From positions 137,189,847 to 137,253,846 of the forward strand of contig CM061064.1 in the NCBI GenBank assembly GCA_030762895.1: a stretch of DNA of 64,000 nucleotides, given 5' to 3'. The DNA comes from Sophora flavescens (Eukaryota > Streptophyta > Magnoliopsida > Fabales > Fabaceae). A program made the position numbers and the translations under genes. The notes beneath the pieces are model-generated. The model saw nothing but the letters and a program-made list of their open reading frames with translations. It made no database searches and was not told where the DNA came from. This document shows, in pieces, positions 9,460 to 20,591 of the stretch. Positions within the stretch are counted from its first letter, which is position 1. The number at the start of each line of letters is the position of its first letter.

Positions 9460-10588
9460 TGTAACACCCTGTATTTCGCTGTTTTAAATAACAGTAATAC
9501 ATATAAATATGTTTATAAATTTATTTGAGTTTTAGAAAATTATTTTAATTAAACGGAGTTTACTACTCAATCCTACTTGAATGTTGGAAGCTACGATTGA
9601 AAATTAGGTTGGAAAGTCAGGCGAAACCCGGCCCGCGAATTCCATTGACAGTATAATTATACTGCTCAAAAGACCTAATTTTAATTCGTGAACGAGATGA
9701 AAAATGTTTTTATCATATTTGCTACGATACTGAAAGTTTTGAAAATTTTGGTAAAAAAATTAAAATATTATATTTGTTGCGGGCGTATACGTCGAGATTA
9801 TCTCTAGGAAAAACCTGCGCCATATGAAACCCGGAGTCGGCAACGTAGCTGAGATGATGGATTTGACTGACTTGACGAGCAATTATGACGAGCTTATCCG
9901 AGTCATAATGGCCATAATGACGCATTTATGACAAAGTGAATTTTTGCTATGAAATGACCATTTTACCCTTGTCTTTTTATGACAATTACAAGCTATGCCA
10001 TTGGAAAATTTGATCAAATCCAACCCAAAACTCACGGCTCCTTCCTCCATTCCAATCACTTGACATCACTTTTTCTAAGTCATAATTGACATTTATGTTA
10101 AGTGGATGAGTTATAAGGCAAAGTCATTCTCTCATCAATCACCAAAACTGTCACGAAATTCTGACCGGTTTATGCTCTGAATTTCGAAAAACTTTCAACA
10201 TGAAAGTTGTTCATCTTTCTCTCTTATTTCCAACGACATAAAGATCATCCAAAACGGATAAGTATGTTGATATATATACCCAAATTACTAAAACTGTTCT
10301 AAACCCTCATCATGTTCATCTTCTTCTCTAATGTTCTCAAATCTTCTTCAAGTTTCTTGATTCTTCTTAACATATCTTTGACTCACAAAATCATCCAACT
10401 TTGGTCAAGATAAGCTTGCATTAAATGTGGCAAAATCATCATCATGGCACTTTATTGACAATTTGCAAACTAGTCCTTCAACTTTTGGAATCCTTGCAAA
10501 TTGGTCCTTAGAACTTAATTGCATTTGAATCCTTTAGCAAGACAACTCATCATCATCTAGAGTCTTCCCAAGATGGCGCCACTATCTC

Positions 10589-10596
10589 TATAAATA
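10589..10596 (+). promoter_or_regulatory. TATA box of element D1
   Basis: TATAAATA in the context CTCTATAAATACC, followed 25-40 bases later by CTCACTTTTCACTTAG-like leader sequence; the standard spacing of a pol II LTR promoter. Confidence 0.5.
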
Positions 10597-11850
10597 CCAT
10601 ACTCTCACTTTTCACTTAGTTTCTTTTGGCCATTTGTTCAAAAACCCTAAGTTTATAAGTCTTCTAGTGTTAGATTTGTGAAGCAAGTTTCTTGGATTTC
10701 CTTTATCATTGATCTTCAAGAGGTAAATCCTAATCTTCTTCCTTAATCATGCCTATGTTCTTTAGCAAGTTTCTTGATTCAAAGTTTGTTTTATAGGTGT
10801 TCATCATTTTCAAGTTTCTAACCCTAGAACTTTGAAAAGTCATAATAAATTCTAGAAAAATCTAATGATGATGAAACTACTTTCTATCTTCTTGATATCA
10901 TTCATATTATCTAAATCTAAGAGCATGATGTAATCAAAAATTTCTTTCCTAAAAACCTAGCCTTGGCCGAATCTATCAAAGTAGGTTTGGTAGAGTTTTT
11001 ATTCATGGTTTTCATTAATGATCTTGTTAATCAAGCTATTAGTATGTATGCTTAATAAATCCAAGTTGGTTTATTAAACTAAGAACCCTAACCCTATGAT
11101 CATGTTGAGTCCGAATCCTTGTATAAAAGAGATAGGAAGTTTTGAGTTTCAACTTTTGTTGTTTAGTCACTAATCCATGATTTAGGTTAATCAAGGATCA
11201 TTAATCTATGACTTAATCTTGATTAGGAATTTTAAGGATTTTGAACCCTAAAAGTCAGCCCTTGTTTGAAACCCTAACCCTAAAGGTTAGAGGATTTTAT
11301 GTCAAATTTTAGTCTTGTAATAAGTAATATATGTTAGTTAAGACTTTAGTAATTAGGATCCAAAAGATGACATTAAGAAGATAATCCTAAACCTATTTCT
11401 AAGTCTTGGCCGAACCTAGCCCTAAAGTGTCATAGATAGGTGTTAGTTGATTAATTATAATTATGTTGTTTGGTTGAAGGTGGTTGTGTTAACTCGTGGC
11501 GGGATAACGAGGATCGTCGTGTACGTGTTTCCGGTGAAAACTCAGGTGGGAGAAAGAACCATTCCATCGTCGGAACCGATAAGTAGTATATAATTTATAA
11601 TAATGGTGTAGGGCGACCTAAACCCTACTAGTGGTCGAGTAATCGACAATACCAAAATCGTATTGAAATCTTTTCCGTAAAACCAATGACGATTTGGGAA
11701 TTGTGGGTTTATCGCCTTAGGTTAATTATGCATATTGAGGATGTTTGAATTATTTACTTTTGACTGTTTGTGATACGCTGGTTGAGGTATTCCATCTGCA
11801 TGTGACGTATTGTTTTGATGTTTGAATATTATGATATTGAGGATGTTTGT

Positions 11851-11968
11851 TGTCTGTCACGGCCGTGATGGTTGTCATGGCCAGGCCGTGACAGGTTCAG
11901 TGTTGTAGGATTCTTGTCTTTGTTGTCTGTCACGGCCGTGATGGCTATCACAGCTAGGCCGTGACAGA
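11851..11968 (+). repeat. Duplicated GCCGTGAT/TCACGGC dyad in D1
   Basis: TTGTCTGTCACGGCCGTGAT begins two ~45-bp direct repeats (11851-11895 and 11921-11968). Each ends AGGCCGTGACAG and contains a near-perfect dyad. The motif is also found in LTRs of two other families in this window. Confidence 0.85.
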
Positions 11969-12772
11969 GTCTGACTTTGTTAATCATTTGGTGCTAATTG
12001 CCTTATATGATATTGAGATGTTGGAATATTCTGTTGATTAATGTGTTATGCATGATCTGCCTGGGTTTAATTCTATGCTTAGATAATTTTAAGGAAAGAT
12101 ATATATTGCTCGGAGGTATTTTGTTTGGGTGAGAGTTTTGAATATGAATTAGAAGTGCCTCGCTATTATTTTATAGAAGTGATGTGATATAGAGTGTAAG
12201 TGGAGGTTATGAGGAAAAGCTTGAGGTACTAGGTTGTTATTGATAAAAGTCAGTGAGAATCATGTGTTGCATTGTTGTTCATAACCGTGTATTTGAGATA
12301 CACGAGGTCCGAAGTTCTTGTAGACCGTTCCAAATTAGAATTTAAGTTGTGCAACTATAGTGACATTGCTTTGCATGAGCACCCTTGATAGAGTTGAGAG
12401 AGAGAACCAGGGTGTGCACCGACGTCTTGTGCAGCTATAGTGTCATTGCTTTGCATGAGCATTCCTACCATGGATGAGAATGTGCACCGGCGTGGGGAAC
12501 GTGTCACTTGGACGACTGACTGGCATCCCTAACGGGGGATGTGTGACAGGAGTAGTAGTGGCCACGTCAGCATAAAGGTCTAGTTGCATGAGTTGAAGGG
12601 TAGAGGATGATGTTATAAAGTATGGATGATTGCAAATTGTGATGATACGTGTCTGTGACTGTTATTGTATTATATGCTATGAATCTTTTCCACTTATGAT
12701 GATAGAACTGTTTCTTATCTCCCTATTTCTGTATTTTTGGTGTATGTCTACTTTGTTACATTAGAAGACCAT

Positions 12773-12901
12773 ATGGACGACTCTGTTACGGAGGAGGTGG
12801 ATGGAACCCCATACGAGACGGAGATTGTTGAAGAGTTGAACGACGTGCCGTATGAAGTTGATGCTGAAGAACAACTTACTGATCCTAATATTGTGGCATA
12901 G
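12773..12901 (+). CDS. Small acidic ORF in element D1 (42 aa)
   Basis: MDDSVTEEVDGTPYETEIVE continues to a TAG at 12899-12901. It is strongly acidic with no recognised domain, and lies 250 bp from the 3' end of the element, where the sister element D2 has a 170-residue acidic ORF also starting MD. This could be a shortened relic of that protein or chance. No function assigned. Confidence 0.35.
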   Translation: MDDSVTEEVDGTPYETEIVEELNDVPYEVDAEEQLTDPNIVA

Positions 12902-13150
12902 TTAGTTAAAGGCCAGTGAGTCACATAAGATGTTTTGTTTTCCGTTAGTTATAAGCAAGTTGTGTAAAATTAAGGATACTTATGTGTGTATTTATGTAAT
13001 ATAGTTTGGTGCATTTTATATCTGCATAAGTTATATAATTATTAATTAAGTTTTAATTTTTACGTATTTTCAACGTTAAGCGCGCGATTAGGTAAATAAA
13101 TAATTAAGGATTTAATGTAATAATACAATGGGGCACAACGGGGTGTCTCA

Positions 13151-13384
13151 CAGTATCGCTAAAGAAGCAAGAAAATGCAAGATGTGAGACAGGGAGAGTG
13201 AAATAGAGATGGAGTATATTTCTATTCTATTATGATTGAAATTGAAGGTCTGAGAACATACCTCTATGTTCTTGATGAATGAGAGAGGGGTTGATGCAAG
13301 TAAGAGAATCAGAAATTGCAAGTGACGCAGAGAGAATGGAATAGAGGTGGAGTATCCGAGTATATTTCTATTCTATTCTACTAG
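13151..13384. repeat. First-exon/promoter tandem repeat, rest of copy 3 and partial copy 4
   Basis: TCGCTAAAGAAGCAAGAAAATG resumes the unit broken at 9459. A diverged fourth unit begins at about 13259 (CCTCTATGTTCTTGATGAATG) and fades near 13384. Confidence 0.82.
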
Positions 13385-13517
13385 GTTAAGTTTACTGTGC
13401 ACCACCCACCATAATAGTGCGGTACACCACCCACATGGCATCCTCTTCACCAATAATTTATCCATGTAGGTCTCTTGACTTTTCAACCTAGTACTAGTAT
13501 ACTGTATCCAAAGCTCA

Positions 13518-14652
13518 TCTTTATACATTGAAGCTGTGCTAATTTGACAGAGAATTCATACATCATACGCGACATCTGCTACAGTAGCGCAACTGTAGCA
13601 CCACTTTTTTTTTTTTTTAAATTTTGACTTCTTTAAAAAAAAAATATTTTATTTCTAAAAAAACCCATTCACTGGATAATGAACTGAATTCACTAGATAT
13701 TTGTACATGATTCACCAGATATTTGCACATACTTAACCAAAAAATTTATTTATCAAAAAAACTCATTCACCAGATATTTACACATACTTAACCAAAAAAT
13801 TTATTTACAAAAAAAAAACACATTCACCAAATAATGAACTGAATTCACCAGATATTTATACCTGATTCACCAGATATTTGCACATACTTAACCAAAAAAA
13901 TTATTTCTCAAAAAAACCCATTCACCAGATAATGAACTGAATTCACCAGATATTTGTACCCGATTCACCAGATATTTACACATACTTAACCAAAAAATTT
14001 TATTTCTCAAAAAAACCCATTCACCAGATATTTACACATACTTAACCAAAAACTTTATTTATAAAAAAAACCACATTCACCAGATAATGAACTGAATTCA
14101 CCAGATATTTGTACATGATTCACCAGATATTTGCACCTACTTAACCAAAAAATTTATTTCTCAAAAAAACCCATTCACCAGATATTTACACATACTTAAT
14201 CAAAAAATTTATTTATAAAAAAAAACACATTCACGATAATGAACTGAATTCACCAGATATTTATACCTGATTCACCATATATTTGCACATACTTAACCAA
14301 AAAATTTATTTCTCAAAAAAACATATTCACCAGATAATGAACTGAATTCACCAGATATTTATACCGGATTCACTATATATTTGCACATACTTAATCAAAA
14401 AAATTATTTCTCAAAAAAACCCATTCACCAGATAATGAACTGAATTCACCAGATATTTATACCCGATTCACCAGATATTTACACATACTTAATCAAAAAA
14501 ATTATTTATAAAAAAAAATTAATTTTTTTTTAAAATGGACCCCTTCTGATGCCACACAAGATACAGCTACAGTTGCCGCAGTCATGACACATACTGATGT
14601 CGCCGTATTGATGTCTGAATTCTGTGTCAAATTAGCATTTGTGTAAAAGATA
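13518..14652. mobile_element. Fold-back element with long inverted arms around tandem repeats
   Basis: The left arm, about 13518-13603 (GCTAATTTGACAGAGAATTC, GCGACATC, CAACTGTAGC), is inversely repeated at 14551-14652 (GATGTCG, GAATTCTGTGTCAAATTAGC). Similarity may run further out on both sides. Between the arms lies an AT-rich tandem array. Long inverted ends plus internal tandem repeats are the hallmark of Foldback or MULE-like elements. No coding capacity and no clear target duplication. Confidence 0.6.
13651..14515. repeat. AT-rich tandem array (CATTCACCAGATATTT.. units)
   Basis: A higher-order unit is repeated about five to seven times with variation in A-run length. Each unit mixes ATTCACCAGATAATGAACTG, ATTCACCAGATATTT and CACATACTTAACCAAAAAAT with a TTTATTTCTCAAAAAAACC linker. 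Confidence 0.88.
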
Positions 14653-14971
14653 TCCTCAAACTATTCTATCACCTGCCAGAATCAATAAATAATGATTGTG
14701 GATGGGACCACCAACGACACCTTCTCTTCCTTCTATTGACCATGACTTTCAAATGGCGATGAGGTCAATGTCAAGTGTCAACACCAGCAAAGCTCTCTAG
14801 TGAAGAGAGTGTGAAGCCATGCACAGTGGATTTAGAGTTTAGAGAGAGAAAGATAGAATTGCTTTATATTGGCTTGGTTTGTTTTTTCTTATTCCTCTTG
14901 TATATGGGTTAGAATACTCATAATATTCTAAATCAATATACTCTATGTTTATTAAAAAAATTACTTTACTA

Positions 14972-15244
14972 CTCCCTCTGGTCCTTATTATAAGAAACAA
15001 AACCCTAAAACACACAGATCAAGGAAATGCATTGAAATAAGCTAATTATAATTAATATTCATATAAATTTACAAAAATACCCTTCTAATCTTAATTAATG
15101 TTCCACTTGTATGAAAAGTTGAATCTAGTAAATGAGGGTAAAATTGGAAATTAACATTTAATATTTATCAAAATTGATGCATGTTTCTTATATTTATGAC
15201 AAAAAAAGTATCCATTTATTTCTTATAATAAGGACCAGAGGGAG
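14972..15244. mobile_element. Stowaway-type MITE
   Basis: Terminal inverted repeats CTCCCTCTGGTCCTTATTAT and its complement, flanked by TA on both sides (14970-14971, 15245-15246), length 273 bp. Matches the Tc1/mariner-derived Stowaway pattern common in plants. Confidence 0.9.
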
Positions 15245-15716
15245 TATTATATAGAAAGAGTGTGTGGGTAATGGCCGGAATGAATGGTTAGAATGGTATT
15301 TTAATCCTTAGATGAAATTTTTTATTGGCAATTGTTAATAATTAGTATGTTATGTTAGTGGATGAATTAAACTCATTATCACCTTATAACTCTCGATCCT
15401 TAGATGAATTGTTTTTTTTTCCTACACAACAAATTAAGTGGAGAAAAATTAAGGTTCTTCTATGATAGTTGGACATAAGTACATAACACATGACATATAT
15501 AACAATGAAAAATTACTAATAGGAATTAAACTGAGAGAAATAATAACAATAAGAGAATATGGCCATACGTGCATGAGGCCGTACAAAGATAATTCCCTTG
15601 TGTCTTCTTCTATTTATCTGCAATTCTATTTTCCGTGTATGTGTGTGAACATCTCTGTGCAATACTTAACTGCAATTTAGAGCTAAATTCGCAACAGTTT
15701 TGATGAGAATTGATAA
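15245..15716. other. Unannotated AT-rich spacer
   Basis: No convincing gene or repeat. The reading frame at 15462-15680 has no recognisable protein features. Confidence 0.5.
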
Positions 15717-16419
15717 TGTACTGACCGAGGAGTAAAACCCGGCCACCGAGCTTGGATACCCGATCCAACCAAGGCGGGAAGGATAAAATATCGATATTAT
15801 TAATCCTGATATTATCTTAAATAATCTTATCCGGTTATAAGAGATAATATCCCTTAAATTAAGGATATGATATTGATATTACCTTTAATAATCCTGATAT
15901 TATCTCAAATAACCTTATACAGTTAAGAGATCAATTTAAGATATTATCTTAATCAATCCTGATATTATCTCACACAACCTTATCCGATTAAAAGAGATAA
16001 TATCCCTTAAATTAAGGAAATCACATCTCAAAGAAGATTTAAGAGATAAAAGGAAATATATCCAGATCTCTTAAAGGGATGGGGATATCCTATTATAAAA
16101 GGAGGAGAGCCCAAGAGGGAGACTCACTTTCACTAACCCCGGTAACTCTCCCTTAAGCGTATTAGAGAAACTAGCTCGACCAAGAGACTATTGAAGAGTC
16201 CTTGCTCGCTAGTATTCATCAGATACAAGATTAAGGGATTGAGATCACCGTATGGCCAAGGGTTGAACCTAGAACTACGTCTGGCTTTGAGTCCCATTGT
16301 GATACATAGGACCGGAATACAACATTCTGTCAAGCCATAATCTAAAACAACCCCCATTGTTCACTCTTGGTTTAACGTTCTACGGTGAGATTCTGGCAAG
16401 TCGGATCTCAGCAGGAACA
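15717..16419 (+). repeat. LTR of element E1
   Basis: TG...CA ends, 703 bp. Positions 15782-16015 hold three AT-rich subrepeats of the type CCTGATATTATCTCAAATAA with CTTATCCGGTTA. A TATTATAAAAGGAGG promoter box lies at 16091-16105. Confidence 0.85.
16091..16100 (+). promoter_or_regulatory. TATA box of E1 LTR
   Basis: TATTATAAAAGGAGGAG is conserved at the same LTR position in E2 (44044-44053), which supports a promoter role. Confidence 0.55.
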
Positions 16420-17279
16420 TTCGGCGCCCACCGTGGGGCCAGGTAAAACTTTGCCCCGACCACCCATTCTTCCACCTGCCACCGTATTATCCTGGTTTTC
16501 TGACCATTAATCGAGAAAGGAAAAAAATCGTGCCGCCATGTCTTTCGCCGGAACCATCGTAGTGCTCGAACCCAGTCCCCGTCGACGAATGCGCATCAGC
16601 TCTGCTACACGACGAAGGCGCACTAGATGTGTTGATGATCAGGGACGAGGAACGCTGCCGCGACCGTGAACCAGTTCCGCAACCGCACACAAGATCGTCC
16701 ACGAAACCAGATCGCGAGCCAGATCTCAACCCCAGAAGGACAAATCCGATCCAATATCATGGACGCCTTCGAGCTGCACCGCAGCCTCCCACCAGTCGCG
16801 GGTCGTACCAGTTTACACGCCAGAGCTGAGAGGATGATAACCATCACCGCCGCCTTCCCGAGCTCGACCATCACTTACATGACTAAATAGATCGGGGCGC
16901 GATCTTCAATTCAGAACAAATATATAAGGCAACACTGTTCATAATTCGTCTGCCCAGATGAGTAACCAGACTTGTGACCACAAGGTACTTGAGAAAATGC
17001 CTAAATCAAATGCTCAACAAAGTCCCAGGAGCTGCTGCCTCCTCCAAAGTTGAACATACAGAGCAGTGACAAAGGCACCATTAATATGAAGCCCCTGAGA
17101 TGCTTATTTTTCTCGGTGCACACCAAGTGTTCGGTAAAAGAAAGGATCCATCAAACCCGACCTACAATGTCGGAATAAGGATAGAAAAGTCGAGCTCAAG
17201 CTTAAGAAAAGACTCAAGTCCAGTTTGACCGAGAAAAGAGTCAAGACTAAACCAAGAGGCGGGCCACGACCCCTCTCGC

Positions 17280-17584
17280 TTGGAAGTCGAGGAGCGACTC
17301 CTTCTAAGTAAACAACTCGGGAGTCGAAGAGCGATTCCTGCCGAGGTTCAAATCAAGAGGCGAGCTACGGCCCTCTCGCTTGAAGTCGAGGAGCGACTCC
17401 TTCCAAGTAAACAACTCGGGAGTCGAAGAGCGATTCCTCCCGAGGTTCAAATCGAGAGGCGAGCTACGGCCCTCTCGCTTGGAAGTCGAGGAGCGACTCC
17501 TTCCAAGCAAACAACTCGGGAGTCAAAGAGCGATTCCTCCCAAGGTTCAAATCGAGAGGCGAGCTAAGACCCTCTCGCTTGGAA
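17280..17584 (+). repeat. ~102-bp tandem repeat, three copies
   Basis: Units open with TTGGAAGTCGAGGAGCGACT and run through AACTCGGGAGTCGAAGAGCG to GGCGAGCTACGGCCCTCTCG. The parallel element E2 has a different tandem array near its 3' end, so arrays in this part of the interior are typical of the family. Confidence 0.88.
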
Positions 17585-19442
17585 GGAGGGGGGTTGAATT
17601 GTGTTTATCAGAATTTAAACAAAGTTGAAATCTTTTTACAAACAGAAGCTTAGTTCAGGCGAGTGGAAAGAATACAAGACAGATGGGTGGCTCGTCTGAA
17701 GAAATTTTAACAGTGACCTTGGCAAACACACCACTTGATAAACGTATAAGAAAACTAAAGCAACTGAAGAGTTTAAGGAAAGAGAGATTGACACAGTTAT
17801 TTATCCTGGTTCACTCTTCAAAGCAAAGAGCTACGTCCAGTCCTTGGCAGCACCAAGATTTATCCACTATAACTGATTAGGTTACGGACTCAATTATTGT
17901 TTGCACACCTAGCCTCTTCAGACTCCAAGACCTCTTCAGGCTCCAAGACAAGTATTGTTTGCACACCTAGCCTCTTCAGGCTCAAGGCTCAAGACAAGTA
18001 TTCTTTGCACACTTATCCTGTTCAGGGTCACTCAGGTTTGTTTGAGAGATTTGGTTTGTAATGAATACAACTTAGACAGACAGAACTTTCACTAACACTC
18101 AGAGAGTGGTTTAAATGTAAAGCTTAGGAAAGTCTGCGTAAAAACTTCAAATGATTGAAGAATATAGAATGAAAGAATGAAGATATTAATGCGCAGAGTA
18201 ATGGCTTTTTAATGCAATGTGTATTCTCTTCTTCTTCATCTTCAATGACTTATGTATTTATAGTCTTCAAGCATTTAGGATCCGTTAGAGACATTCCCTC
18301 AGATGTTGGCTTCAAGCAGAACTTCATTAAATGCAATAGGGTCATTCTGGGCAGCCATTAATGCAATAGGAACGTTGGTTGTACTCTAACATGAAGGATC
18401 ATGGCTTTATGCATCGTGATACAGCCATATCAGAGTTGTGCAGAGAGCTTTTTGTACTTTGCTGAGTACACTTCCCTTTTCGTGTAAGGACCAAAGGTAC
18501 TAGGGAATAAAGCATGTTGGAAGCATTCTTTAACATTTTCTTTGGTTCTGATTATCCAAGGTTGCTTGAGAGAGTAACTTCTGACTTTTCTTGATAAGCG
18601 TGAAACTGAGTAGAAGAGAAGGCTTCAAGTCTCTTTCTGGTTCTTGAAATAAGATTCTGATAATCCTTATAGAATTCGCGTTCATAAGATAAGTGCTTCC
18701 ATCTTGAAAATAACCGTGTCTATCTAGCCATTTAAGATTTTTCATTCGGGCTAGACGAGCTCCGTATTAAGGACTCAGCAAGTCCAAAGACTAGTGTGGA
18801 CGAGCGCTTCTATCACCTTAGTGGACAAGCACTTCTGTTACTTTATTGGACGAGCGCCTCTGTTACTTTAGTGGACGAGCGCCACTGTCACTTTAGTAGA
18901 CGACCACTTGTGTCACTTTAGTAGACGAGCGCTTGTGTCACTTTAGTGCACGACCGCTTGTGTCACTTTAGTGGACGCAAGTTTCTATCTTTTACATTTT
19001 GGATGTGCGCTTCAATCACTAAAGTGTTGGACGTTTGTTTCAATCACTTGTGTGTTGGACGTTCGCTTCTATCACTTGAGTGTTGGACGTGCACTTCTAT
19101 CACTTGAGGGTTGGACGTGTGCTTCAATCACTACAGTGTTGGATGTTTGTTTCAATCACTTGTTTGGACGTGCGCTTTAATCACTTCAGTGTTGGACGTT
19201 TGCTTCAATCACTACAGTGTTGGACGTTTGCTTCAATCACTACAGTGTTGGACGTGTGCTTGTTTCACTTTGTTGGATGCCTGCTTGTTTCACTTTGTTG
19301 GACGTCTGCTTCTTACAGTTTTAATCTGCGCACTAGATTGACAGGTTAGCAACCAATATGAAGGTTAATTAAATCATTAACTAATGTTTAGTTCTCATCA
19401 AAACTTAGGGAAATGCACATCAGACTTTTTAGAGACTTAACA
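17585..19442 (-). repeat. Copia LTR A (left, U5-trimmed)
   Basis: Reading on the minus strand it starts TGTTAAGTCTCTAAAAAG at 19442 and runs to the GGGGGGTTGAATTG block at 17586-17600, where the U5 end is missing and element E1 sequence begins. Confidence 0.88.
18796..19310 (-). repeat. Two ~30-bp minisatellite arrays in LTR A
   Basis: The first array (about 18796-18977) repeats TTTAGTGGACGAGCGCTT-like units; the second (about 18990-19310) repeats TGTTGGACGTTTGCTTCAAT-like units. In element orientation both lie in U3, the usual place for enhancer repeats. The same arrays occur in LTR B (28676-29195) and LTR C (39978-40490). Confidence 0.88.
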
Positions 19443-19457
19443 ATCTCCCCCTTTTTG
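19443..19457 (-). other. Polypurine tract of left copia interior
   Basis: The minus strand reads AAAAAGGGGGAGAT immediately before the LTR start TGTTAAG; the standard plus-strand primer. Confidence 0.85.
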
Positions 19458-19865
19458 ATGATGACAAACATTGAGATGATTTAATGAACCTCAGAAAATA
19501 TCAACAAAGAAAATAGCATATATCAGACAGGTTGAAATTTTCTTAAGCAAACAGGTCATATCATATTCATTCTCCCATTTCATACTCATTCTCCCATTCT
19601 CCTATAACATATTTCTATCACAAATCTCAATTTCTCCTATTCTCCCCTTTTTGTCAACATCAAAAAGGGTTATCAAGTTTTATTTATGAGATATGTTAAG
19701 GGCAAGATAACATGTTAAGAAAATCATAGTAATGCAGCAAGCATATTAGACATACTCGACTTAAACTATTGTATCATTACTCCCCCTGAACTAATGCTTA
19801 GTTAAAAGAACATGTATATAGGAGTAATGACAGATTTAGCATAGACAGGTTAACATTCATACATG

Positions 19866-20591
19866 TCATTCAACAATACAATGCATGTTTAGATTATCTC
19901 TAATAAATAAAAACCTTTCTTCTGCTAGGGGTTTAGTGAAAATATCAGCCCATTGGTTTTCAGTTTTAACAAACTTAATATCAAAGATGCCTTTCTGAAC
20001 ATAATCCCTAATAAAATGAAGTTTGATTTCAATATGCTTAGCCTTAGAATGCTGAATTGGATTTTTAGTTAAGCATATAGTACTGGAATTATCACACCAT
20101 ACAGATATGTTATGTTCATAAATGGAGTAATCCTCAAGATGATGTTTTACCCATAAGAGTTGAGAGCAAAGAACTAGCAAAGAAAGATGTATTCTTCAGC
20201 GATGAAGGCAGGAGATGGCAATGGTTGTCTGCCTCTTGCTTGACCATGAGAATAAACTTGCTCCAATGAAGTGACATCCTCCACTGGTGTTTTTTCTTTC
20301 TATTCTGTCTCCATCAAAGTCAGCATCACAATATCCCACTAATCTGTATTCTTTTGATCTTAAATACAGCAAACCAAGATTAGTAGTTCCAAGCAAATAT
20401 CTAAATATTATTTTTACAGCCTTAAGATGAGATTCTCTAGGATCAGATTGGAATCTAGCACATATACAGACACTAAATTGAATGTCAGGTCTGCTTGAAG
20501 TTAAGTACAGTAGAGAGCCAATCATACATCTGTAGACAGTTTGATCTACCTTTTTTCCTTCATCATCTTTGCTTAGTTTTGCATTGGATTG
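19866..20591 (-). pseudogene. Left copia: RT C-terminus and RNase H (broken)
   Basis: Two minus-strand segments, 20196-20525 (MIGSLLYLTSSRPDIQFSVC, DADFDGDRIERK) and 19866-20180 (CSQLLWVKHHLEDYS, WADIFTKPLAE), are the two halves of one RNase H region. A frameshift separates them where the STAEAEYISAA motif should be; this copy has lost it around 20180-20210. The matching region in the right copy (29732-30640) is intact. The upstream continuation lies beyond the 4.1-kb insertion at 24665. Confidence 0.85.

Larger units (their letters stand above)
9460..13150 (+). mobile_element. 3.7-kb solo-LTR-like element D1
   Basis: Starts TGTAACACCCTGTATTTCG and ends GGGGTGTCTCA, with CAGTA duplicated at 9455-9459 and 13151-13155. 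No PBS, polypurine tract or pol ORF is visible. It matches the element at 20592-24664 (opposite strand) in its terminal TGTAACACCCTGT, in a shared GTGAACGAGA block near 9680-9700, and in general layout: promoter-like middle and small acidic ORF near the 3' end. TG..CA ends with 5-bp duplications point to a solo LTR of a long-LTR gypsy (chromovirus-like, inference). It lies inside the VOC-gene repeat array, so it came after the amplification. Confidence 0.75.
15717..17584 (+). mobile_element. Tat/gypsy-like element E1: 5' LTR and decayed interior
   Basis: The LTR (15717-16419) begins TGTACTGACCGAGGAGTAAA and ends GCAGGAACA. It is followed by the primer-site-like TCGGCGCCCACCGTGGGGCC. It matches the LTR at 43723-44372. 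The interior (16420-17280) is frameshifted, with only scraps of R/D-rich coding similarity, and no gag block is readable. It ends in a tandem repeat that abuts the copia LTR at 17585. A 3' LTR is absent. Confidence 0.8.

Noticed and set aside
17280..17584. CRISPR-like array or coding repeat protein
   Set aside because: The ~102-bp units are contiguous with no unique spacers and lie inside a plant retrotransposon; open frames in them are a by-product of the repeat.
18971..19349. Short repetitive ORFs with VGRALQSL and LDVCFNH patterns
   Set aside because: These are translations of the 30-bp minisatellite in the LTR; the same frames appear in all three LTR copies.
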